NCBI GenBank assembly: GCA_046496815.1
Contig: JAWOGN010000049.1
Coordinates: forward strand, 1-6,908
DNA length: 6,908 nucleotides
Reading direction: 5' to 3'
Source of the DNA: JAWOGN01 sp046496815
Lineage (GTDB): Bacteria; Desulfobacterota; DSM-4660; Desulfatiglandales; Desulfatiglandaceae
Shown here: piece after piece, positions 1 through 5,929 of the stretch
How the letters are laid out: every line of letters begins with the position of its first letter
How positions within the stretch are numbered: position 1 is the first letter of the stretch
Program-made: the position numbers and the translations under genes
The notes under the pieces: generated by a model
The model's database searches: none
Told to the model about the DNA's origin: nothing
What the model saw: the letters and a program-made list of their open reading frames with translations, nothing else

Positions 1-412
1 TGCTCTCCACAAAGGCTTTGATTTCATCCCGCACGCGTCGATAATGGAACATGGCCTCTTCATCATCATCTGTTTTCCGTACGAGTTTCGGGGGATCATC
101 AAAACCCCGGTGCATCAGCTTGGTCTTGGCCGGGAAATAGGGGCAGGATTCACGGGCGTTGTCGCAAAGCGTGACGACATAGTCAAATTGCCTAGTCCCG
201 AGGGAGTCGATATCCTTGGGTCGTTGCCCTGAAATGTCGATTCCTGCTTCGGCCATCACCTTGACAGCCCCGGGATCAACATCTTTCGGTTCCACACCGG
301 CGGAATATGCCTCAAACTGTTCGCCTTTCAGCCTGTTGGTCCAAGCCTCGGCCATCTGGCTGCGGCACGAGTTGCCGGTACACAAAAATAGTATCTTAAT
401 TCGGTTTCTCAT
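1..412 (-). CDS. arsC: Arsenate reductase ArsC, thioredoxin-coupled low-MW phosphatase type (3' end outside window)
   Basis: Cytoplasmic enzyme that reduces arsenate to arsenite, using a cascade of three cysteines finally regenerated by thioredoxin. Reading starts at ATG 412 and 137 residues are visible with no stop, so the gene runs off the left edge; family members are about 130-140 residues, so little is missing. The phosphatase P-loop CTGNSCRS sits at residues 11-18 (C11-x5-R17). The two resolving cysteines are C83 (TLCDNA) and C90 (ESCPYF), matching the C10/C82/C89 pattern of Staphylococcus aureus ArsC. The DPP motif is at residues 106-108. An AAGGTG ribosome site lies about 10 nt before the ATG. 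It is the last visible gene of the minus-strand run, 118 nt after the MauE/DoxX gene. No arsR or arsenite efflux gene is visible here; they could lie to the left. Family assignment is firm; the true substrate is inferred from the cysteine pattern. Confidence 0.95.
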   Translation of the reverse strand, partial: MRNRIKILFLCTGNSCRSQMAEAWTNRLKGEQFEAYSAGVEPKDVDPGAVKVMAEAGIDISGQRPKDIDSLGTRQFDYVVTLCDNARESCPYFPAKTKLMHRGFDDPPKLVRKTDDDEEAMFHYRRVRDEIKAFVES

Positions 413-530
413 TTTGTGATGACACCTTATTTTCCAAAAATGAAATCTCTTCCATCAGGCTGATAACCATCTGTCTAAGATCCCGACGTTCATGTCGCCT
501 TCATATAAAAGGACCGCCTGTTCATGGGTC

Positions 531-989
531 TCAAGCCCTTACCGTTTGCCTTTTTACCCGGAAGGTGCGGTAAAAGAGGTAGATTGCCGGCAATAGAAAA
601 AGCCCGTCCCTGAAAACATACCATGCCATCGGGGGGTTGTTCGCTCCATCCATACTCGTTGTGAAACAACCGCAATGGATGTCCAGACCTCGTGCCAGGT
701 TGAATACCATGGCCCCCAAAAAGATCACCAGGAGCCCCGTCACGATACATACGCTCCCTTCCCTGAACAGGCCGATAATCAAAAAGAGGCCCGGGACCAG
801 CTCCAGCCACGGTAGAACGATCGCCGTGAGATTGATAAGGGCATCGGGAAGGATCTGATAGTTGTAAATCGCCTCGGCGAAGGCTTCCGGGTGGGCGATC
901 TTGTCGATGCTCGCGTAGACGAACACGGCACCGAGAATCAGGCGGGCACCGACTACCATAACGCCGTCCTTCAAGTATCTATCAATCAT
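531..989 (-). CDS. MauE/DoxX-family redox-associated membrane protein
   Basis: Small integral membrane protein of 152 residues with about four hydrophobic segments (roughly 11-29, 50-73, 79-99, 126-142). A CGCF motif (C106, C108) follows segment three. This layout and motif are typical of the MauE/DoxX redox-associated group, whose founding member MauE supports disulfide formation in methylamine dehydrogenase maturation. The same motif and the same early pattern (a Lys near the end of TM1, an aromatic-rich stretch, then a Leu-Glu in TM2) recur in the first half of the protein at 2470-3498. The ATG at 989 has a strong AAGGAGG site 7 nt upstream and lies 32 nt after the rhodanese stop, so translation in one mRNA is likely. 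Probable role: passing electrons or disulfides across the inner membrane for a neighbouring envelope protein (inference). The substrate is unknown. Confidence 0.85.
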   Translation of the reverse strand: MIDRYLKDGVMVVGARLILGAVFVYASIDKIAHPEAFAEAIYNYQILPDALINLTAIVLPWLELVPGLFLIIGLFREGSVCIVTGLLVIFLGAMVFNLARGLDIHCGCFTTSMDGANNPPMAWYVFRDGLFLLPAIYLFYRTFRVKRQTVRA

Positions 990-1021
990 GAATATTCCTC
1001 CTTAAACCGAGGGCTCATTGT

Positions 1022-1531
1022 TTAGGCCCCTGTCTCAACAGGTAGCCCGGCCTCCACCCACCTCGACCATCCGTTTATAAGGATCCTCACCTTTTCGTAG
1101 CCCATGGAAAATAGTTCTTTGGCCAGATTTTCGCTCAAAGAACAGTGCTCACCGTCACAGTAGGTCACGATCCAGGCGTTTTCCGGAATTTCGTCCCAGA
1201 TGCGGTCAAAATATTGGTCAAAGGATTGCCAGGGTATGTTTTGAGCGCACCGGATATGTCCCCGTACATAATCCTCCGGTGATCGCGCATCAAGGAATAC
1301 CGACTTTTGGCCGAGGCAGAGGTCTCTCGCCTCATCCAGAGAAACGATCATGCTGTTTCCCCCATCGGCGGTTAAACGCACCTCAGGAGCCCAGTCGCCC
1401 ACCAGCGGAAGGGAGTTGGACCGAGCTTGATTCATCAAAAGGCCTACCACGGATGAGAAAAACAGGATTACGGTGACCTGGCGCAGCACGGAGAAAATCA
1501 ATGCGTTGTTTCGGAGTTTATTCGCGTTCAT
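1022..1531 (-). CDS. Membrane-anchored periplasmic rhodanese-domain protein
   Basis: 169 residues. A hydrophobic segment at about 12-34 is a signal anchor or uncleaved signal peptide and puts the catalytic domain outside the cytoplasm. The rhodanese domain spans about 62-166: the DARSPEDYVRGHI stretch (81-93), then the active-site loop with catalytic Cys125 (TYCDGEHCS, 123-131), then the closing GWSRWVEAGLPV (154-165). Rhodaneses carry sulfur (or selenium) as a persulfide on the loop cysteine; here a second cysteine (C130) sits in the same loop, which could form a disulfide or a persulfide relay. The start at ATG 1531 has a modest purine-rich site (AAGGGAAG) upstream. It lies 85 nt after the DUF1573 gene and 32 nt before the MauE/DoxX gene, in one direction. 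Sulfur transfer is family knowledge; the acceptor is unknown. Confidence 0.9.
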   Translation of the reverse strand: MNANKLRNNALIFSVLRQVTVILFFSSVVGLLMNQARSNSLPLVGDWAPEVRLTADGGNSMIVSLDEARDLCLGQKSVFLDARSPEDYVRGHIRCAQNIPWQSFDQYFDRIWDEIPENAWIVTYCDGEHCSLSENLAKELFSMGYEKVRILINGWSRWVEAGLPVETGA

Positions 1532-1616
1532 GGCCTGTTCACTTCCCTTCGTAAGACAACAATTATCCGTTTCGTTACCGCGACAATGGCACGTCTATGA
1601 AAGACATAAAGCGAGA

Positions 1617-2330
1617 TCACTGTTTATCCGTCTTCGCCTTTACAAAGCGAGCGCTGATACGGATATTGACAACAGGTTTCTCATTGTAATTCGTCTTTAA
1701 ATTGAGAAATCCCATGTAGGCGCCGACCACACCGCGGATGTTGGTAAAATAAACTTTAAATTTCCGGCCCTTGTCTATCTCCTCAATTTTGTATGTCAAT
1801 TTTCCTTCAAGGTTCGATTGCTCGGGTTCCAGTGTGAGTGGTTTATCCAGGCCTGCCGTAATCTCAACACGTTTCGTCACCGATACGTCTTCCCTCCCAT
1901 GGAACCGGACATATCGGGGTCTTACGGATATGGGGACATGAACGAATGCCCTGACCCCCAGGGTGAATCGATCCATTTTCGGATCGTTGGTGTGGACAAC
2001 GGCGGTCTCGTGGATGGCGCCTTCATAGCCTTTCGTATTCACCGTGAGCACGATCTTTCCCTCCCCACCGGGGGGGATGGTCCTGTCATAGGAAGCCACA
2101 GAGCAGCCTCAACCCGGCGAGACCTTCTTGATTTCCAGAGTCGCGGTCCCCTTGTTCCGCAAGGTGAAGGCATGTGCAATCCGGCGCCCCTCCTTGACCT
2201 TTCCGAAATCGAATTCCGGTTCCTCAATGAACAGGTGGGGAACCGCCGGCGTAGCCTGCAAAAAAACGGGCAACGCAATAATCAATAGGATGAGAAAAAT
2301 CAGACAACCTCTCGGAGCAGCGTGTTTCAT
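1617..2330 (-). CDS. DUF1573 exported protein, predicted selenoprotein (Sec at residue 74, in-frame TGA 2111-2109)
   Basis: Read through the single in-frame TGA, the gene gives 237 residues: a signal peptide (about 1-26, hydrophobic core 10-24), a DUF1573 domain (about 35-125) and a second beta-sandwich-like domain (about 130-237). DUF1573 members usually carry a Cys-Gly-Cys motif (SCGCT) after the first beta strands. Here the equivalent stretch reads V-S-P-G-(TGA)-G-C-S-V-A, so the TGA replaces the first Cys and gives Sec74-Gly75-Cys76. The pieces before (73 residues) and after the TGA are in the same frame and together make one normal domain; no frameshift is needed. A SECIS-like hairpin follows. 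The ATG at 2330 has an AAGGAG site 9 nt upstream. The final codon is also TGA (1619-1617), with no downstream homology, so it is a true stop. The alternative is a nonsense mutation of a Cys codon or a sequencing error. Automated annotation would split this into two short ORFs, or start the second at GTG 2099. Confidence 0.85.
2077..2099 (-). promoter_or_regulatory. Candidate bacterial SECIS hairpin
   Basis: On the minus-strand mRNA, starting 9 nt after the UGA, the segment folds as GUGG (2099-2096), a two-base 5' bulge CU (2095-2094), UCCU (2093-2090), a five-base loop AUGAC (2089-2085), then AGGA (2084-2081) and CCAU (2080-2077). The apical loop begins 19 nt after the UGA. Bacterial SECIS elements lie inside the coding region just after the UGA, with a short upper stem, an unpaired U on the 5' side and a G in the loop, as in E. 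coli fdhF. This one has the bulged U and a loop G, but the G is third in the loop instead of first or second, so the match is good but not textbook. Confidence 0.6.
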
Positions 2331-2469
2331 GTCACATGTCTCCTTTGAGTTTAAGCCTCCGCCGGTTCATAGCGAAACCAGAGATTAGGGGACGTTGTTG
2401 TCTAGGTTGACTAACACCGAGACGCTGCTCAGGAGGCCGTCTTCCTTGCCGGCCAATTTGATCCGGGCT

Positions 2470-3498
2470 TCAGGCCGTTTGGGAGGAGGATTCGGCCGCC
2501 TGGATGTCAGTCTCGGCCGGGACGGTCCCGTCCCAGACCTGAACGACCTTGGCGTCCTTCACAAGAAAGAGCCGAGGCAGTTCGGCATTGCCGAGAAGAT
2601 TCCAGAATGAATCTTTGTCTATTCGGCCGATGGGAATCAGGGGTTGGAAGTCGGCCTTAAACCGGGTTATTTGGTCGTCGTTGTCGGCACAGAGGACGAC
2701 AGTCTGTGGTGCGTTGCCGGATTCGGATAGAAACTCTACCTCCGGCAGCACCTCCTGGCAGTGCAGGCAGTCGGTGCTCATGAGAAAAACCAGGTAGATG
2801 CCTGTGTTCAGATCAATGCCGTCCAGCCCCTGAACTTCCAAATTCCGCATTGACAGCTCGGTCCTTTGAGCGGGTGGTGGACTGGGGTTCAGAAAGTATG
2901 AACCGGAGATAGTCGGCAAGGCAAGCCCTACCACCCCGGCGGCGATCACGACCCACGATTTTGAATTGGATCGCTTCGTGGATACCGGGCTGTAGATTTT
3001 CCATGCAAGGAGAGTGACGCAAATCAGCACAATGTTTTGAACCGCCTCATGCGCGGGGGAACGGGCGATCCAGCTGCCGAAGCACCCGCAGTTTTCGATG
3101 GATCCTGTGAGCGAGGCCGATATGGTCACCCCAAGGAAAACGAAGAGGAGCGTCGCCGTAGCCGAAAGGGCCAACCTGGGGCGGTAGAAGATGATCAGAC
3201 AGATCCCCAGCGACCATTCCAGCGCCACCAAGGCCCATGCGATGACTGTGATGACACCTGGATCGTATATGATGCCATAGGCTTTGATCTGCCTTACAAA
3301 GAGCCCCATATCTACTGCCTTGCTCACGGCGGCAACAAGGAAAAGCAGACCGATGGCAGTGACAATCAGGCGTGTCAGCCAATGGCGTCTGCCAGCCGGA
3401 CAGGATAATTGGTCTCGCTTACTTGTTCTGGTGTAAGTACTACTTGCTACATTATGAATGGCTTCCAAAGCTACGGTCCTCCCAGAAAGCTCTGTCAA
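2470..3498 (-). CDS. MauE/DoxX membrane domain fused to a thioredoxin-fold domain
   Basis: 342 residues. The N-terminal half is a MauE-like membrane domain: segments at about 42-62, 82-104, 109-130 and 151-168, with CGCF at 137-140 after segment three as in the protein at 531-989. A fifth segment (about 182-203) leads to a thioredoxin-like domain (about 215-330) with the CxxC site C244-LH-C247 and a Pro (P308, LPRLFL) in the cis-proline position. The fusion ties a membrane electron or disulfide carrier to a probably periplasmic thiol oxidoreductase, so the two halves probably hand electrons to each other. No ATG is available near the front; TTG at 3498 is chosen because GGAGGT (3509-3514) lies 10 nt upstream and the frame upstream has no ATG or GTG before its stop. 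It is the first gene of the minus-strand run, about 140 nt before the selenoprotein gene. The redox role is inferred from motifs. Confidence 0.88.
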   Translation of the reverse strand: MTELSGRTVALEAIHNVASSTYTRTSKRDQLSCPAGRRHWLTRLIVTAIGLLFLVAAVSKAVDMGLFVRQIKAYGIIYDPGVITVIAWALVALEWSLGICLIIFYRPRLALSATATLLFVFLGVTISASLTGSIENCGCFGSWIARSPAHEAVQNIVLICVTLLAWKIYSPVSTKRSNSKSWVVIAAGVVGLALPTISGSYFLNPSPPPAQRTELSMRNLEVQGLDGIDLNTGIYLVFLMSTDCLHCQEVLPEVEFLSESGNAPQTVVLCADNDDQITRFKADFQPLIPIGRIDKDSFWNLLGNAELPRLFLVKDAKVVQVWDGTVPAETDIQAAESSSQTA

Positions 3499-3508
3499 TT
3501 GATATATG

Positions 3509-3514
3509 ACCTCC
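3509..3514 (-). promoter_or_regulatory. Ribosome binding site fixing a TTG start
   Basis: The minus strand reads GGAGGT here, 10 nt before TTG at 3498-3496. It is the only good Shine-Dalgarno match near the front of the MauE-thioredoxin fusion gene, whose reading frame has no ATG until residue 64, after the first membrane segment. This supports the TTG as the real start. Confidence 0.6.
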
Positions 3515-3604
3515 GGTAATGTCCTGTGTCGTACCGATATCCCTGCCTTTCCACCCTGCTCGATGCAATGTGCTTACAGCTCCGCTTCTTCAGTTACATA
3601 AAAA

Positions 3605-3617
3605 AGATACTGTATCT
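3605..3617. promoter_or_regulatory. Palindrome, candidate operator of the redox operon
   Basis: AGATAC-T-GTATCT is a perfect 6+1+6 palindrome flanked by A- and T-runs, about 107 bp before the TTG start of the first operon gene. An AT-rich palindrome upstream of an operon containing arsC could be a repressor site such as for an ArsR-type protein, but there is no regulator gene in view and no clear -35/-10 pair around it. Chance occurrence is possible. Confidence 0.3.
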
Positions 3618-4244
3618 GATAAAAAACAATGGACTTCTTGAATTCGCTTTGCGCCATTGAAGCCGCTGCTGGTTGAATCCGGGCCAAAAAATCCGGATGG
3701 CAGTGATGGATGTTCTTTTCGGACTGAAGGGATGGAAACTCGCGAAGTCTGCCCAAGTAAACCAACCTTCATTCGCACACACTATCGCATCCGCATGACA
3801 ATTCATTATAGTGCGGCGGGTTAGTCTATTGTTAGACGCCCATTAATTTTTTGTTGTGATTCACGAAAATCTATATTTCAATGCTTTTGAAGAAACTGTT
3901 ACCAGTAATGGGAATAACAACACCACTTGGTATTATTGCATACTTCAGAAACTAAATACCTTTCAACTTGTTGAAGAAAAAACACCGCAGAAGAGTATGA
4001 TATGCTGAACTCATTGGGAAATTGATCTACACTTCAGAAACGGGCCTGGCCGGAAGCTTTGGTGGACATACCTTTTAGCCATTGGCATTGAGGTTCACCG
4101 TTCACGGTTCGGGGTTGAAACGAGCGAGTGAATCGTCGCCACAGAAAAACAACGGGAAATTCCAACTATGATGTTTCAACCATCCGGTGGAGATGGCTCG
4201 AGCAAGGGATTCATCACGCAGGCTCACTGACGTTAACAACAACA

Positions 4245-4262
4245 CTGTGACATAACTGTGGA
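4245..4262 (+). promoter_or_regulatory. Pho-box-like direct repeat
   Basis: CTGTGAC-ATAA-CTGTGGA shows two heptamers starting 11 bp apart with an AT-rich spacer, the layout of an E. coli PhoB box (CTGTCAT repeated at 11 bp). Each heptamer keeps the CTGT. It lies about 240 bp before the pstS start, and I see no good -10 element at the expected distance, so the assignment is tentative. Confidence 0.35.
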
Positions 4263-4384
4263 ACCTAGAGCTTTGGTCCCGGAGACGGACAGTTTGAGTT
4301 GCGGTGTTGGTCACATCCCTATATTTCAAAAAAATTTGGTCAGGAAGCAGCATTTAATTTACATCCTAATACTGCGCTAACAAT

Positions 4385-4415
4385 ACAGGTGTACTGAACA
4401 ACCTGTGAGGTTCAG
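4385..4415 (+). promoter_or_regulatory. Mutually exclusive hairpins in the pstS leader
   Basis: ACAGGT (4385-4390) can pair with ACCTGT (4401-4406). Alternatively CTGA (4394-4397) and ACCT (4401-4404) pair with AGGT (4408-4411) and TCAG (4412-4415), leaving three bases bulged. Both folds use ACCT, so only one can form. A U-rich run (4425-4431) follows. This could be a leader switch or attenuator if transcription starts upstream; the helices are short. Confidence 0.3.
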
Positions 4416-4442
4416 AATGCTATGGTTTTTTCCTAGGAGGGT

Positions 4443-4478
4443 ATGGGAAGTTTTTTTACCAAGAAGGCCGGACATTAA
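4443..4478 (+). CDS. Possible 11-residue leader peptide before pstS
   Basis: ATG at 4443 follows AGGAGGG (4435-4441) and encodes MGSFFTKKAGH, ending in TAA 24 nt before the pstS start. The spacing between the Shine-Dalgarno sequence and the ATG is only 1-2 nt, shorter than ideal. The same AGGAGGGTATG stretch precedes the regulator gene at 6335, showing that such spacing may be used in this genome. It could be a translated leader coupling to pstS, or chance. Confidence 0.25.
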   Translation: MGSFFTKKAGH

Positions 4479-4501
4479 AATTTAATTTAGGAGGAAGTAG
4501 A

Positions 4502-5323
4502 ATGAAGAAAACGAGTTTGGTTTTTGTGATGCTAATCGCTTCGGTTATTGTGGCGGCCCCTCAATTCATTTGGGCGGAGAGCATATCGATAAAGGGGTCG
4601 ACAACGGTTTTGCCCATTTCACAGGCGGTTTCGGAAGCTTATATGAAAGAGTTTCCCCAGATTCACATATCCATTTCGGGGGGAGGATCGGGCAACGGTA
4701 TCAAGGCAATTATCGATGCAAGAACCGATATTGCCAACAGTTCCCGTTTCATAAAGAATAAGGAACTGCAGATGGCAATGGGAAACGGGGTTTATCCGGT
4801 TCCGCATTGTATCGCCTACGATTGCATTATTCCCATTTTACACCCGAGCAATACGATCACGAATCTAACCACCGGTCAGCTGAAAGCAATTTACAAAGGA
4901 GAGATTAGAAATTGGAAGCGTGTCGGCGGACCGGATCGGACAATTGTGGTGGTCTCACGGGATACCTCTTCGGGAACTTACGAGGTCTGGGAAGAGAAGG
5001 TGATGGATGGGCAGAGGGTCTATCCCGGGGCCCTATTGCAGGCATCCAATGGGACCGTCGTGCAGGCCGTGGCCAAGAACAAGAACGCCGTCGGTTACAT
5101 CGGCCTCGGATATGTCGACGAGACTGTCAAAGCGCTCACCGTAAACGGAATCAGGGGATCCGAAAAGACGACTTTGGACGGCACGTATCCCGTTAGCAGG
5201 CCCCTGTTTATGTTTACAAATGGCTGGCCGGAATTGGAGATTGCAAATTTCATCAACTACTTCATTCACCCGGATAAAGGGCAGCAGCTGGTTCGGAAAG
5301 CGGGATTCGTCCCTTTGTATTAG
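4502..5323 (+). CDS. pstS: PstS-type periplasmic phosphate-binding protein
   Basis: 273 residues, the usual length. A signal peptide (1-25, cleaved after FIWA) sends it to the periplasm, where PstS captures phosphate for the PstCAB ABC transporter. Characteristic phosphate-loop elements are present: KGSTTVLP (31-38), SGGGSGNG (59-66), TDIANSSR (75-82) and SRDTSSGT (152-159), all of which supply ligand-binding Ser/Thr/Arg/Asp residues in the family. The fold continues with the GYIGLGY strand (198-204) and ends with a Pro-rich C terminus. AGGAGG (4489-4494) lies 7 nt before the ATG. No pstC, pstA or pstB follows within the next kilobase, so it is an orphan here and must work with transporter genes elsewhere or act as a sensor. 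PstS proteins differ in how well they reject arsenate; being divergent from an arsC operon makes an arsenate link worth noting, but the sequence does not prove it. Confidence 0.93.
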   Translation: MKKTSLVFVMLIASVIVAAPQFIWAESISIKGSTTVLPISQAVSEAYMKEFPQIHISISGGGSGNGIKAIIDARTDIANSSRFIKNKELQMAMGNGVYPVPHCIAYDCIIPILHPSNTITNLTTGQLKAIYKGEIRNWKRVGGPDRTIVVVSRDTSSGTYEVWEEKVMDGQRVYPGALLQASNGTVVQAVAKNKNAVGYIGLGYVDETVKALTVNGIRGSEKTTLDGTYPVSRPLFMFTNGWPELEIANFINYFIHPDKGQQLVRKAGFVPLY

Positions 5324-5388
5324 GAATCTGCTTCATCATCTTCGCCAACATCAGGTGCGAGCAGGCGGTCATGGTTCAGATGTGGTAA

Positions 5389-5442
5389 ATGGCAATCTCT
5401 CTAAAACGAAAAAGCCCATTGCGGCCAGGGGAGTTCATTTGA
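5389..5442 (+). pseudogene. Short ORF, possible remnant of a pstC start
   Basis: Starting 65 nt after the pstS stop, ATG 5389 opens 17 codons (MAISLKRKSPLRPGEFI) before TGA at 5440. The Lys/Arg-rich start followed by a PGEF-like entry into a first helix is reminiscent of the N terminus of PstC permeases, and pstC is the usual next gene after pstS. No hydrophobic segment follows in any frame and there is no clear ribosome site, so this is at best a decayed stub. Confidence 0.2.
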
Positions 5443-5560
5443 TTCTTGCGAATCGTGGAAAGGCACGAACGATCGGTGTAGGAGAATGTTTATGGTGAAA
5501 GCCTGTGGGTCATATTAATGCTATTCTTGGGAAATATAGCAAAAGCAACGTACGAATGGG

Positions 5561-5644
5561 GGGATAACCGGGGCACCGCCACCAGTGAGCCCGGTTATCC
5601 CTGGGCTTCCCGGTACCTGACATAGCAAGGCCAGCGAAGTACCC
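5561..5644 (-). repeat. Two-hairpin REP-like repeat, copy 1
   Basis: First hairpin: a perfect 12-bp inverted repeat GGGATAACCGGG (5561-5572) / CCCGGTTATCCC (5590-5601) with a 17-base loop. Second hairpin: GGG-CTTC-CCGG-TA-CCT (5603-5618) pairs with AGG-CCAG-C-GAAG-TA-CCC (5628-5644) with one imperfect pair. Copy 2 starts 162 bp downstream in the same orientation. Such paired GC-rich stem-loops between genes are typical of REP-like elements. Strand is assigned to minus because the imperfect pairs become G-U wobbles only on that strand. Confidence 0.7.
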
Positions 5645-5722
5645 TACCACGTTCAACACCATGATAAACATAAATTGATGAAATGTAAAGCTTTTTTTCA
5701 GGAAGCCAAAATACGAAAAAAT

Positions 5723-5808
5723 GGGATAACCGGGACACCGCCACCAGCGAGCCCGATTATCCCTGGGCTTCCTGGTACCCGCCCTGCGGCGGGCCAGCGA
5801 AGGACCCA
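5723..5808 (-). repeat. Two-hairpin REP-like repeat, copy 2
   Basis: First hairpin: GGGATAACCGGG (5723-5734) / CCCGATTATCCC (5752-5763), with one C-A mismatch on the plus strand that is a G-U wobble on the minus strand. Second hairpin: TGGG-CTTC-CTGG-TA-CCCGCC (5764-5783), loop CTGC, GGCGGG-CCAG-C-GAAG-GA-CCCA (5788-5808). The inner helix is CCCGCC/GGCGGG where copy 1 has CCT/AGG, so pairing is kept while sequence changes. Weaker similarity to copy 1 continues about 50 bp beyond (near 5823-5855, ataagcat...gatgaaat). Confidence 0.7.
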
Positions 5809-5929
5809 ACTGTTTTAGTTAAGATAAGCATCGGCCGATGAAATACAAAACTTTAGGATATTCAAGAAGTCCATTTTGTGTGCTGTTTTCCGGCACCTCA
5901 ATTCTCATCATTTCTTAATAAAGTGCAAA

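Larger units (their letters stand above)
3499..4501. other. Divergent non-coding region between the redox operon and pstS
   Basis: About 1 kb with no convincing gene. Several short ORFs of 60-85 codons exist on the minus strand (for example ending near 3574 and 4102) but overlap one another in different frames, lack good ribosome sites and resemble nothing I recognise. The stretch must hold the promoters of both divergent units. Visible signals are the palindrome at 3605-3617, the repeated 11-mer acttcagaaac at 3942-3952 and 4031-4041, a small inverted repeat ACCGT-TC-ACGGT near 4096-4110, a Pho-box-like repeat at 4245-4262, and the pstS leader hairpins at 4385-4415. The base composition becomes AT-rich from about 3830 to 4020. 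Confidence 0.6.

Noticed and set aside
2109..2330. Reading the DUF1573 gene as two separate genes or a pseudogene
   Set aside because: Both parts are in the same frame, join into one complete domain, and the TGA falls exactly on a conserved Cys with a hairpin following.
2385..2470. Open +1 frame after the thioredoxin-fusion stop (EARIKLAGKEDGLLSS...), coding-like in base composition
   Set aside because: No start codon, and the thioredoxin domain is already complete before the TGA at 2472-2470. A frameshifted tail remains possible but is unsupported.
2470..2472. TGA ending the thioredoxin-fusion gene as a second selenocysteine codon
   Set aside because: The downstream frame is open for a while but low in complexity, carries no redox motif, and the domain has already ended, so it is taken as an ordinary stop.
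3574..3806. Three overlapping 62-70 codon minus-strand ORFs upstream of the redox operon
   Set aside because: They occupy different frames over the same bases, have no clear ribosome sites and match no family that I recognise.
3810..3850. Integron attC-like end (GTTAGAC at 3831-3837, preceded by GCGGCGGGTTAG)
   Set aside because: The core matches GTTRRRY, but no partner RYYYAAC site lies at a suitable distance upstream, and no integrase or cassette gene is present. A GTCTA/TAGAC hairpin explains the symmetry.
4102..4353. 83-codon minus-strand ORF
   Set aside because: Weak ribosome site, no recognisable motif, and it covers the candidate pstS control region.
5510..5809. 99-codon minus-strand ORF with an internally repeated 19-residue block
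   Set aside because: The block repeats only because the ORF crosses two copies of a hairpin-rich DNA repeat; there is no ribosome site and the hairpins explain the conservation.
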